NCBI GenBank assembly: GCA_025062175.1
Contig: JANXAX010000173.1
Span: forward strand, 1 to 5,825
Direction: 5' to 3'
Origin: Anaerolineae bacterium
GTDB taxonomy: Bacteria; Chloroflexota; Anaerolineae; 4572-78; NAK82
DNA: 5,825 nt
The notes below the pieces were generated by a model, which saw nothing but the letters and a program-made list of their open reading frames with translations, was not told where the DNA came from and did no database searches. Shown piece after piece: positions 1 through 5,272 of this stretch. Each line of letters opens with the position of its first letter. Position 1 is the first letter of the stretch. The translations under genes and the position numbers were made by a program.

Positions 1-820
1 CTGTCACCATCGCCAACCCAATCCCCGGGTAGGAAAAGACCATTTCCACCAGGATATCTCCGCCTAACAGGTATCCAGCCTGCAACCCAATCACGGTCAC
101 TACTGGGATGAGCGCATTGCGCACCCCGTGGCGTGTGATCACCAAGCGCTCGCGTAGCCCTTTGGCGCGCGCAGTGCGCATATAGTCCTGCCGGATCACC
201 TCCAACATGCTGGAACGCGTCATGCGCGCGATGATCGCCATCGGCGCCGTGGCAAGAGTGGCAGAGGGCAGGATCAAGTGCAGCAGCAAGTCCAGGGTGC
301 CCGTCTGCCCAGGAGATTGAATGCCCGAGACGGGTAGGATTCCGAGCATCAGTCCGAAGACGATTTGGAGAATAATGCCCAACCAGAACACCGGGGTGGA
401 GAACCCCACCAAGACCAAGACCATTGCCACCCGGTCGCCCAAAGAATATTGCCGTATGGCCGAGATAATCCCCGCCGGTACGCCCACCAGGCAGGCAACG
501 CTGAGCGCCAGCACCATCAGATAAGCTGAATTTTGAAAACGGCCTGCGAGATAGGGAAGCACTTCGCGCTTGAGCTGGATGGAGCGTCCCCAGTCGCCGC
601 GCAAGACACCTCCTAGCCAGCGCAGATACTGGATGTGGATGGGCTGGTCCAGGCCCATATCACGTCGCAGTTGATTCACCGCCTCTTCGCTGGCGCGCGG
701 GCCCAACATGATTTTGACCGGGTCGCCAGGCGCCAGCTGCATGATCAGGAATACCAGCAAGGTCACGCCAATCAAAACGGGTATCAAGCTCAATACACGC
801 TGGACGACATAACGCGTCAT
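1..820 (-). CDS. ABC transporter permease, DppB/OppB type (partial, C-terminus beyond left edge)
   Basis: This is an inner-membrane permease subunit of a peptide/nickel-type ABC importer, which forms the translocation channel with a second permease. Reading leftwards from the ATG at 820-818 gives 273 open codons before the window edge; DppB-family proteins usually have about 305-340, so roughly the last 30-60 residues are missing. The N-terminus MTRYVVQRVLSLIPVLIGVT is the family's first membrane helix, followed by the conserved APGDP (residues 30-34) and LDQP. Further hydrophobic segments lie near residues 99-121, 131-160, 180-198 and 237-255. The cytoplasmic EAA loop that docks on the ATPase is present as DYMRTARAKGL (212-222), with LIP at 237-239. 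The gene follows the binding-protein gene by about 107 nt on the same strand, so it is probably the second gene of that operon. The ribosome site is weak (GAGCGAG). The substrate cannot be told from sequence. Confidence 0.95.
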   Translation of the reverse strand, partial: MTRYVVQRVLSLIPVLIGVTLLVFLIMQLAPGDPVKIMLGPRASEEAVNQLRRDMGLDQPIHIQYLRWLGGVLRGDWGRSIQLKREVLPYLAGRFQNSAYLMVLALSVACLVGVPAGIISAIRQYSLGDRVAMVLVLVGFSTPVFWLGIILQIVFGLMLGILPVSGIQSPGQTGTLDLLLHLILPSATLATAPMAIIARMTRSSMLEVIRQDYMRTARAKGLRERLVITRHGVRNALIPVVTVIGLQAGYLLGGDILVEMVFSYPGIGLAMVT

Positions 821-855
821 ATTCACTCGCTCAGCAGTGGGCTCGTTTCACCATT

Positions 856-890
856 GCTGCGGGTCACGCATGTCGTGCGTGACCCGCAGC
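856..890. repeat. Strong intergenic hairpin between binding-protein and permease genes
   Basis: The arms at 856-870 and 876-890 are perfect 15-nt reverse complements (GCTGCGGGTCACGCA and TGCGTGACCCGCAGC) around the 5-nt loop TGTCG. An extra 7-nt pair, CATTGCT (852-858) with AGCAATG (893-899), competes for the outer bases. There is no clear T-run on either strand, so it is not a typical intrinsic terminator. Its position, just after the stop of a periplasmic binding-protein gene and before the permease, matches hairpins known in other importer operons to protect the upstream mRNA or partly attenuate downstream transcription. That role here is inferred from position and structure. Confidence 0.8.
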
Positions 891-927
891 CCAGCAATGT
901 TTCATAGGAGAGGGAAGCGCTCTGCCA

Positions 928-2529
928 CTACTGTTCTATCCACACATCCGCGAAGCGGAACGGACCCGTAGGATGGAGCTTGAAGTTCTGGATGCGCTTG
1001 TCCATCGCCACGATTTGCGTCTCGTGGTCGATCCAGATCCAAGGGGCATCTGCTACGATCAGCTTCTGGGCTTGCTGGTAGATCTCGACGCGCTTGGCAC
1101 GATCGAGTGTGGTGCGTCCCAGACGCAATAGCTCATCCACTTTCTCATTCTTATAGTATCCGCAGTTGAAACCATTCGGCGGCCACTGGTCGCCGCTAAG
1201 CAGGATGTACAGATGGTTGTCCGGGTCGCCGTTGTCACCGATCCAGGAGAGGGCCATCAGGTCCCATCCAGGATTCTTCTCGGGCGGCACGATACCTTGC
1301 TCTAGGAAAGATCCCCACTCGAAGGTCTTGATCTGGCAGTCCACCCCGACTGCCTTGAGATCAGCCTGGATGGCGGTGGACATCAGCACGGGCTGCTGCA
1401 TGCCAGAGCCGGATTCAGGCGTCCAGAACTCACAGGAGAACCCATTCGGATAACCCGCCTCAGCCAATAGCTGCTTGGCTTTCTCCGGGTTGTAGTCATA
1501 CCGTTCTACTTCATCGGTATAACTCCAGACCACGGGCGGCAGCGGGTTGATGGCCAGCACGCCGGTGCCTTTCAGGATGTTGTCGACAATGGCTTGCTTG
1601 TTCACTGCATAGTTGAGTGCCCTGCGCACCCGTACGTCATCGAACGGCTTCTTGAGCGTGTTGAAGTACACCCACCAGGTGTGCATGCCGGTCTGCTCGA
1701 CCACCTTGAAGTTGGGATCGTTGCGCAGCCGCTCCAGATCATCCGGCGGGATGTTCACCATGAAGTTGATGCCTCCTGCTAATAGCTCGGTCAGCCGCGC
1801 TTGGTCCTCGATGATGGGACGGAAGATCAGTCTATCCACGTAGGCCGGCTTGCCCCAATAATCCGGGTTCCTCTCCAGTATGATCTCGGCGCCAGGCGTC
1901 CAGCTGACGAAGCGATACGGCCCCGTGCCCACCGGATTGATGGAAATGTCGCGCCCGTACTTCTTGATAGCCTCGGGGCTCACCATAAAGGCAGGGTGCA
2001 TTGCCAAGTGGCTGATGAAAGGCGCCAGCACGTATTCGAGCGTGATCTTGACTGTGTACTCGTCTACCACATCCACCTGCTTGACCGCGCCCCAGGTGAA
2101 TTCGGCATAGACGAAGTCACCTGTATCATGATAGGGATGATTGGGATCGATCTGGCGCTCGATATTGAACTTGACCGCCTCGGCGTTGAACTCGGTGCCG
2201 TCATGGAATTTCACCCCTTTGCGCAGGTGCAATGTGTACTCCAGACCATCCTCGGAGATTTCCCACGACTCCGCCAAACCGGGTTCTACCTCGGTGCTCT
2301 CGTCTTTGAAGCGCAGCAATCCGTCGTAGAGGTTATACGCTGCTCGGATGGTGTTATAGTCGGTCACCTGAGGGGCATCCAGGGTGACAGGCTCAGCCTG
2401 CAGACCGACAATGATCGTGCCTCCTACCTTTGGCTCCTGCGCGTAGGCAGGCGGTGTCACAACCGATGTGCCCATCAGAGCAAGACATAGCATCACCACT
2501 AGGGCGAGAAAGGTTCTTTTCGGGGTCAT
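928..2529 (-). CDS. ABC transporter substrate-binding protein, family 5 (peptide/nickel type)
   Basis: This is the extracytoplasmic solute receptor of the importer whose permease lies downstream. The 533-residue length is normal for the SBP_bac_5 (DppA/OppA/NikA) family. Residues 1-30 form a Sec signal peptide: a basic start (MTPKRT), a hydrophobic core, and a likely cleavage after AYA at residue 30. There is no lipobox Cys, so the protein is not an obvious lipoprotein. The mature part has the family pattern: a start near VGGTIIVGL, then LAESWEISEDGLEYTLHLR (85-103), KFHDGTEFNAEAV (107-119), and the hallmark GTGPYRF (201-207) followed by NPDYWG. The start is fixed by an excellent ribosome site, AGGAGGAG, 3-4 nt upstream, and by a near-consensus promoter at 2707-2735. 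Family members carry oligopeptides, dipeptides, nickel, glutathione or sugars, and the sequence alone does not decide which. Confidence 0.96.
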   Translation of the reverse strand: MTPKRTFLALVVMLCLALMGTSVVTPPAYAQEPKVGGTIIVGLQAEPVTLDAPQVTDYNTIRAAYNLYDGLLRFKDESTEVEPGLAESWEISEDGLEYTLHLRKGVKFHDGTEFNAEAVKFNIERQIDPNHPYHDTGDFVYAEFTWGAVKQVDVVDEYTVKITLEYVLAPFISHLAMHPAFMVSPEAIKKYGRDISINPVGTGPYRFVSWTPGAEIILERNPDYWGKPAYVDRLIFRPIIEDQARLTELLAGGINFMVNIPPDDLERLRNDPNFKVVEQTGMHTWWVYFNTLKKPFDDVRVRRALNYAVNKQAIVDNILKGTGVLAINPLPPVVWSYTDEVERYDYNPEKAKQLLAEAGYPNGFSCEFWTPESGSGMQQPVLMSTAIQADLKAVGVDCQIKTFEWGSFLEQGIVPPEKNPGWDLMALSWIGDNGDPDNHLYILLSGDQWPPNGFNCGYYKNEKVDELLRLGRTTLDRAKRVEIYQQAQKLIVADAPWIWIDHETQIVAMDKRIQNFKLHPTGPFRFADVWIEQ

Positions 2530-2532
2530 ACT

Positions 2533-2540
2533 CTCCTCCT
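2533..2540 (-). promoter_or_regulatory. Ribosome binding site of the binding-protein gene
   Basis: Read on the minus strand this is AGGAGGAG, ending 3 nt before the ATG at 2529-2527. It is a very strong Shine-Dalgarno sequence and supports the signal-peptide start. It overlaps the TAG stop (2541-2539) of a short upstream ORF, so ribosomes finishing that ORF would sit on this site. Confidence 0.8.
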
Positions 2541-2589
2541 AAGCAATGTTCGATGTGCTAATGCGCTGAATCGTCAGGCTTTCAGACAT
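2539..2589 (-). CDS. Possible 16-codon leader peptide upstream of the binding-protein gene
   Basis: Within the transcribed leader an ATG at 2589-2587 opens the frame MSESLTIQRISTSNIA, ending in TAG at 2541-2539. A modest purine-rich stretch (GAGCAGGA) directly precedes the ATG. The stop codon is fused to the ribosome site of the downstream gene, an arrangement used for translational coupling or leader-peptide control. The peptide has no run of one amino acid and no clear terminator/antiterminator pair was seen, so classical attenuation is not supported. It may equally be a chance ORF; I have no homology evidence. Confidence 0.25.
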   Translation of the reverse strand: MSESLTIQRISTSNIA

Positions 2590-2706
2590 TCCTGCTCAAA
2601 GTTTTGATACCTTGCTCTATCACCTCCTCGCTATAGAAATTGGGACAGATAGCTTGATCCCATCTGCCGGGCGAAGTTACCTTGGCCTCTTAAGAATTGA
2701 GTGGCA

Positions 2707-2735
2707 AGTATACTATCAGCAGCCTCCTATGTCAA
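2707..2735 (-). promoter_or_regulatory. Sigma-70-type promoter of the ABC importer operon
   Basis: On the minus strand TTGACA (2735-2730) is followed after exactly 17 nt by TATACT (2712-2707). This is a perfect -35 box and a 5-of-6 -10 box at ideal spacing. Transcription would begin near 2700 and produce a leader of about 170 nt before the binding-protein ATG. No operator could be assigned; TCAAA-GT-TTTGA at 2596-2607 in the leader is a small dyad of unknown meaning. Confidence 0.8.
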
Positions 2736-2760
2736 TGGAGTGCGGTCAACAGTCCAGGGC

Positions 2761-2771
2761 TTTTCAGTTCT
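2761..2771 (+). repeat. Shared outer sequence of ISAs1-like copy 1 (inverted partner at 3807-3817)
   Basis: TTTTCAGTTCT here is repeated exactly, in inverted orientation, at 3807-3817. Both lie about 55-65 nt outside the start codons of the two related transposase relics, and homology between the two leaders seems to stop at about this point. Just outside, from 2755, stands CAGGGC, which resembles the CAGGG with which I recall ISAs1-type ends often beginning; the other copy lacks it. I read these as element ends or what remains of them. Confidence 0.5.
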
Positions 2772-2826
2772 CGGGGAAGGAGGTATCATAGGGGGATAAA
2801 CCAGGAGACGAAAAGGAGGCGCAGCG

Positions 2827-3130
2827 ATGAGTTCATCCCAAAGCCAGAAAAGTTTGCTTGATTACCTGTGCGCACTGCCGGACCCGCGGCAGCCCCAAGG
2901 GCGACGTTATCCGCTGGTCGGGCTGCTGGCGTTACTGATCCTGGCGACCTTGCATGGGGAAAACAACCTGCACAGGATGGGGCGGTAGGCACAGGCGCAT
3001 CAGCACCTTTTACTCGCCCGTTGGACTTCTAGGCGACGGGACGCGTGCCGGGGCTGACGACATTGTGGAAATTGATGTGGCGACTGGATATAGGGACGGC
3101 GTATCAGGCAGTGCGGGAGTGGGTGATGGC
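2827..3130 (+). pseudogene. ISAs1-family transposase, N-terminal fragment (copy 1), broken
   Basis: The start is ATG at 2827, behind a good ribosome site (AAAGGAGG). The frame opens MSSSQSQKSLLDYLCALPDP and continues through the DDE_Tnp_1-associated N-terminal motif (LPDPRQPQGRRYPLVGLLAL) found in ISAs1 ('H-repeat') transposases, where full proteins have about 370 residues. A TAG at 2986-2988 interrupts it where the second copy reads Trp-Leu-Trp. The same frame then resumes as AQAHQHLLL, and a frameshift near 3030-3045 moves the match to another frame, PGLTTLWKLMWRLDIGTAYQ. Similarity to copy 2 fades around 3125, and the whole DDE catalytic part is absent. Within the first 53 residues about two thirds match copy 2, so these are two related but distinct elements. 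The gene cannot make an active transposase. Confidence 0.85.
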
Positions 3131-3139
3131 GCACGCAGC

Positions 3140-3753
3140 CCGCGCACCGGATACACCGCCTCGTGGTTGTCCTTCACCCAGCCGATGTAACCGTCCCCTT
3201 CTTACCACCTGTTCCACCAGGCGGTGTTGTAAGAGCTTCGCATCCTTACTCACCATCTTGCCTCTAGAGGTATCTCCTCCAACAGCGCCAGCGCTGCTTC
3301 CAGCGCATCCCCTTTCACGCCACGCTGCTGTAGTACCGCGGCCAGTTGCTGTGCCGTCAGGACCAGAGCCTGCACCGCTGGCAGTTCGCCCCGCTTGCCT
3401 GTGTGCAGATGTCTGGTATCGAGGCTGGTCACCGTCACCGCGCCCCAGTCCCGTGCCCAGGTGTTCATCGCTTGCAGCAGCGCGCCCACATCCAGTCGCT
3501 GTAACAGGTTCCACAGCGTCGTCAGCGCCGGCAAGCGTCCTCTTGCTCCGAAACCCAACGGTTGGAGCAACAACTGCTGGTGTGCCCGTGCCCACAGCCA
3601 CATCCCGCGCAGGCTGCTTTGCCCGTGTAGTGCCGCCAGGATCAGCACTGCCAATAACCCGGCTAGGGGATAGCGCTGCCCTTGGCGCTGCCGTGGATCA
3701 GGCACCGCGCGTAAGTGATCAAGCAGGCTCTTCCGACCCTGTGATGAGCCCAT
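3140..3753 (-). pseudogene. ISAs1-family transposase (copy 2), frameshifted and C-terminally truncated
   Basis: From ATG at 3753-3751, behind AAAGGAGGCG, an uninterrupted 167-codon frame runs to a TGA at 3252-3250. Its N-terminus (LLDHLRAVPDPRQRQGQRYP) is the DDE_Tnp_1-associated domain. LPALTTLWNLLQRLDVGALL follows, and then SLDTRHLHTGKRGELPAVQA stands where ISAs1 enzymes carry the first catalytic Asp region (usually D-G-K). Just before the stop the match moves to another frame (GKMVSKDAKLLQHRLVEQVV), implying loss of one base near 3264. An extra base near 3213 restores the original frame, which then reads GYIGWVKDNHEAVY. The two changes compensate each other but leave a nonsense codon between them. 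Similarity ends about 3140, some 205 codons into a family of about 370, so the catalytic Glu region is missing. The left limit is approximate. Confidence 0.85.
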
Positions 3754-3806
3754 CGTTTCGCCTCCTTTGCGTCTCCTGATTTGTTTCTATAATACTCCCC
3801 TTCGAA

Positions 3807-3817
3807 AGAACTGAAAA
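3807..3817 (-). repeat. Shared outer sequence of ISAs1-like copy 2
   Basis: On the minus strand this reads TTTTCAGTTCT, identical to 2761-2771 on the plus strand. The leaders inside also correspond: CAGGAGACG, then AAAGGAGGCG, then the ATG, in both copies. The bases just outside (3818-3825) do not keep the CAGGGC seen beside copy 1, so this end may be decayed or lie a little further out. Confidence 0.45.
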
Positions 3818-3818
3818 A

Positions 3819-4082
3819 TTTGTCTACGTATGAGCGCATCGGTTTGGGGAGAGGAATCGAGCTGCGCGTGTAAGCAAGTGGTTTCGACTGCTCGCCGTAG
3901 TCGTGGCTTGGAGGATGGTCGCGACTCTGGGCTCTTGCTTTCGTTCGCCAAAGCGGGTAACCAAAATGTTTTTCAAAAGCCTCATACCCTGCGGTTGACA
4001 AAGATTGTTTCATGGACTAGCATATAACCCCAAGAGACAAGATATTTTGGCAGAAAAATTTGCGAGGTTGGGGAAACAGCCT
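3819..4082. other. Intergenic stretch with no convincing gene
   Basis: Open frames on both strands cross this stretch. The minus-strand one (start 4013) continues into the copy 2 transposase coding region in a wrong frame, and the plus-strand one has no ribosome site or recognisable motif. I see no RNA gene. The only supportable content is the plus-strand promoter at 3995-4023 and the leader of the small gene that follows. Confidence 0.5.
3995..4023 (+). promoter_or_regulatory. Probable promoter of the small alpha/beta-barrel gene
   Basis: TTGACA at 3995-4000 is a perfect -35 box. At a 17-nt spacing the -10 candidate is TAGCAT (4018-4023), matching consensus at 4 of 6 positions. TATAAC at 4023-4028 is a better box but would need a 22-nt spacer. 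Transcription would start near 4030, about 50 nt before the chosen ATG, which also argues against a start at the TTG of 4005. Confidence 0.5.
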
Positions 4083-4385
4083 ATGGTGAAGCTGCTGATG
4101 AGCTGGGATATCCGACCGGGACGTGAAAGCGAATATTTTGAGTTTGTCGTGCGTGAGTATGCACCTACTCTGACTCGTCTGGGCATTCAGCCAACCGAAG
4201 CGTGGTACACCATTTACGGTGATGGGCCCCAGATTCTGACCGGCGCTGTGACGGAGGACTTACAGTCTATGCGCGCGGTATTGCAAAGCAAGGAGTGGCA
4301 GGCTTTGCACGAGAAACTCATGAAATATGTGACCAACTACCGCCAAAAAGTGGTGCAAGCAAGCGGGCGTTTCCAGCTGATGTGA
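4083..4385 (+). CDS. Small dimeric alpha/beta-barrel-like protein (NIPSNAP/ABM-like), function unknown
   Basis: This is a 100-residue cytoplasmic protein without signal peptide or Cys-based motif. It reads MVKLLMSWDIRPGRESEYFE at the start, then an amphipathic helix (EFVVREYAPTLTRLG), a strand (EAWYTIYGD), PQILTGAVTEDLQSMRAVL, and a second helix region KEWQALHEKLMKYVTNYRQK. This beta-alpha-beta-beta-alpha-beta layout and the R-P-G-x-E-x-E-(Y/F)-x-x-(F/W) opening recall small ferredoxin-fold proteins of the dimeric alpha/beta-barrel superfamily, whose members include monooxygenases and many uncharacterised proteins. The frame is open upstream to a TTG at 4005. I prefer ATG 4083 because the fold begins there, GGGGA lies 8 nt upstream, and the TTG falls inside the likely promoter. 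It stands alone and ends at a shared terminator. No enzyme activity can be claimed. Confidence 0.8.
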   Translation: MVKLLMSWDIRPGRESEYFEFVVREYAPTLTRLGIQPTEAWYTIYGDGPQILTGAVTEDLQSMRAVLQSKEWQALHEKLMKYVTNYRQKVVQASGRFQLM

Positions 4386-4409
4386 CCACCAGGACAAAAC
4401 TGGAGAGTA

Positions 4410-4457
4410 AAAGCTAAGAGCGGGCCAGGTACTCTGCCCAAGCCCGCTCTTAGCTTT
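4410..4457. terminator. Bidirectional intrinsic terminator between convergent genes
   Basis: The arms 4410-4425 (AAAGCTAAGAGCGGGC) and 4442-4457 (GCCCGCTCTTAGCTTT) are perfect 16-bp reverse complements around a 16-nt loop. On the plus strand the stem ends in TTT; on the minus strand it ends in TTTT. It starts 25 nt after the plus-strand stop at 4385 and lies 17 nt beyond the minus-strand stop at 4474, so it can end both transcripts. Confidence 0.9.
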
Positions 4458-4473
4458 GGAGAAAATTCTCCGC

Positions 4474-4773
4474 TCACTTCTCCGTCCGGGTAGAAGCTAC
4501 CTTTTCGGTGGCTGTCTTAGTCTCTTCGGAACGCTCCGCTCTCTCTTTGCCGTTGGCGTCCTTGTGATTGGAATCGGGAGCTCCGGGCGAAGAGGTCTTG
4601 CGGTTGTCCGTCGAGTAGAATCCAGAACCTTTGAAGACTATGCCCACGGGCTGTAAAACGCGCCGTACCTGACCGTTGCAGTCAGGGCACTCTTGTAGTG
4701 GGGCATCCGAGAAATGCTGGAATCGCTCAAAGTGAAGGCCACACTGTACGCACTTATACTCGTAGATTGGCAT
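4474..4773 (-). CDS. FmdB-family zinc ribbon protein
   Basis: This is a 99-residue protein beginning MPIYEYKCVQCGLHFE, the hallmark start of the FmdB putative regulatory / zinc ribbon family (CxxC_CxxC_SSSS). Four Cys in two CxxC pairs (C8/C11 and C29/C32) would hold one zinc ion. The conserved tail motif FKGSGFYSTD follows, and then about 35 highly charged, low-complexity residues (rich in K, E, T, S) that are likely disordered, as in many relatives. The frame extends upstream to 4809, but the family start, the ribosome site GGAAGGGG about 8 nt before ATG 4773, and the promoter at 4820-4848 favour 4773. FmdB was first named beside formamidase/amidase genes; the general role is unproven, though regulation or metal-linked protein binding has been suggested. 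It is a single-gene unit here. Confidence 0.93.
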   Translation of the reverse strand: MPIYEYKCVQCGLHFERFQHFSDAPLQECPDCNGQVRRVLQPVGIVFKGSGFYSTDNRKTSSPGAPDSNHKDANGKERAERSEETKTATEKVASTRTEK

Positions 4774-4819
4774 AGACGTCACCCCTTCCTTTGTTCGATT
4801 TCCAGACACACAAGTTCAT

Positions 4820-4848
4820 ATTATACTGCAAGCGAAGCCTTCTTGCAA
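4820..4848 (-). promoter_or_regulatory. Sigma-70-type promoter of the FmdB-family gene
   Basis: On the minus strand TTGCAA (4848-4843) is followed after 17 nt by a perfect TATAAT (4825-4820). The likely start is near 4813, giving a leader of about 40 nt. The spacer and -35 contain an imperfect dyad, GCAAG...CTTGC with GAAG/CTTC inside, which could be an operator or a chance feature. Confidence 0.8.
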
Positions 4849-4886
4849 TTTTTCTTGCCGGGGATGATTCCCCAGATCTTTCCAAT

Positions 4887-5240
4887 GACTGGGTTGCTCA
4901 TTGGGCCCACTGGAAAACCGAGGGCGTCATCGAGGAGATGGATCTATAAACCTTGCTGGAATGCTTGGAGCAGATTGCTGACTCACGCCTGCGCTACCTA
5001 CACGAATAGCCGTCGCATAGACTTCTGGTGATTTTAATTCTGGCGGCGCACCGGGCTAAGTCGCTGCGTAGGATATGGTAATGAAGTGAGCAACAGACGG
5101 CGATGTCGTCGTGTCATGCGGCGTTCAAGTTATTCCCCAAAGGGTAAAAAATTCCCGGCTTAAGTATCGTCCGGAAACGTTGGCGCGTGTGTTGACGCAC
5201 TGGCTGCTTCTCTGGGAGGGTTGTTGAAAACTCTGGTGTA
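4887..5240 (+). pseudogene. Decayed transposase relic, ISAs1-like N-terminal domain (third copy)
   Basis: One plus-strand frame reads ...HWKTEGVIEEMDL, stop, then TLLECLEQIADSRLRYLHE, stop (TAG 5007-5009), then PSHRLLVILILA. This can be laid residue by residue on copy 1 (LLDYLCALPDPRQPQGRRYP then LVGLLALLILA): the L-L, D, R, P, L-L, L-I-L-A and later L-x-R positions agree, and the TAG stands where copy 1 has Tyr. Further along, LFPKG, a stop, then KIPGLSIVRKRW parallels the LPALTTLWNLLQRL part of copy 2. At least five in-frame stops (4947, 5007, 5079, 5082 and one near 5136) show long decay. It is more diverged than copies 1 and 2, so it came from another, older element. The limits are approximate. 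The ~390 nt from here to the next gene holds nothing else I recognise. Confidence 0.6.
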
Positions 5241-5260
5241 ATACGGAAAGAGCCATACGC

Positions 5261-5267
5261 AGGGAGG
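5261..5267 (+). promoter_or_regulatory. Ribosome binding site of the peroxiredoxin-like selenoprotein gene
   Basis: AGGGAGG lies 5 nt before ATG 5273. This strong site decides the start in favour of the full-length frame that crosses the TGA. The internal ATG at 5426, which an ordinary gene caller would have to use, has no comparable site: the bases before it are GCCGGCGGCAT. No convincing promoter was found upstream within the decayed transposase region. Confidence 0.75.
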
Positions 5268-5272
5268 TTGAT

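Larger units (their letters stand above)
2755..3817. mobile_element. Composite remnant of two ISAs1-like insertion sequences, tail to tail
   Basis: The block starts near CAGGGC (2755) and ends at the inverted partner sequence (3807-3817). It holds a plus-strand N-terminal transposase fragment and a minus-strand one lacking its C-terminal part. The two meet at about 3130-3160, where plus-strand similarity stops and minus-strand similarity (VKDNHEAVY) begins. Neither catalytic domain is complete, so the unit is immobile by its own means. It may have come from one element inserting into or recombining with another, followed by deletion. No flanking target duplication was identified with confidence. 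Confidence 0.65.

Noticed and set aside
1801..2490. Plus-strand 229-codon open frame
   Set aside because: It is antisense to the binding-protein gene, which has clear family motifs, a signal peptide and a promoter.
3104..3601. Minus-strand 165-codon open frame
   Set aside because: It is mostly an out-of-frame shadow of copy 2; only the part around 3213-3264 carries transposase residues, which the frameshift pair explains.
3045..3779. Long plus-strand open frame of 244 codons
   Set aside because: Only its first 25-30 codons match transposase copy 1; the rest is the antisense of copy 2, rich in Pro/Ala/Ser as GC-rich shadow frames are.
3663..4013. Minus-strand 116-codon open frame
   Set aside because: Its last 30 codons run through the copy 2 transposase coding start in a different frame, its first part has no recognisable motif, and no ribosome site precedes it. 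It is probably a chance frame.
4005..4082. TTG start adding 26 residues to the small alpha/beta-barrel protein
   Set aside because: The added residues fall before the fold, the TTG lies between the -35 and -10 boxes, and it has no ribosome site.
5079..5084. In-frame TAA-TGA in the third transposase relic as another Sec codon
   Set aside because: The TGA is directly preceded by TAA in a frame with several other stops, and no redox motif is present; it is plain decay.
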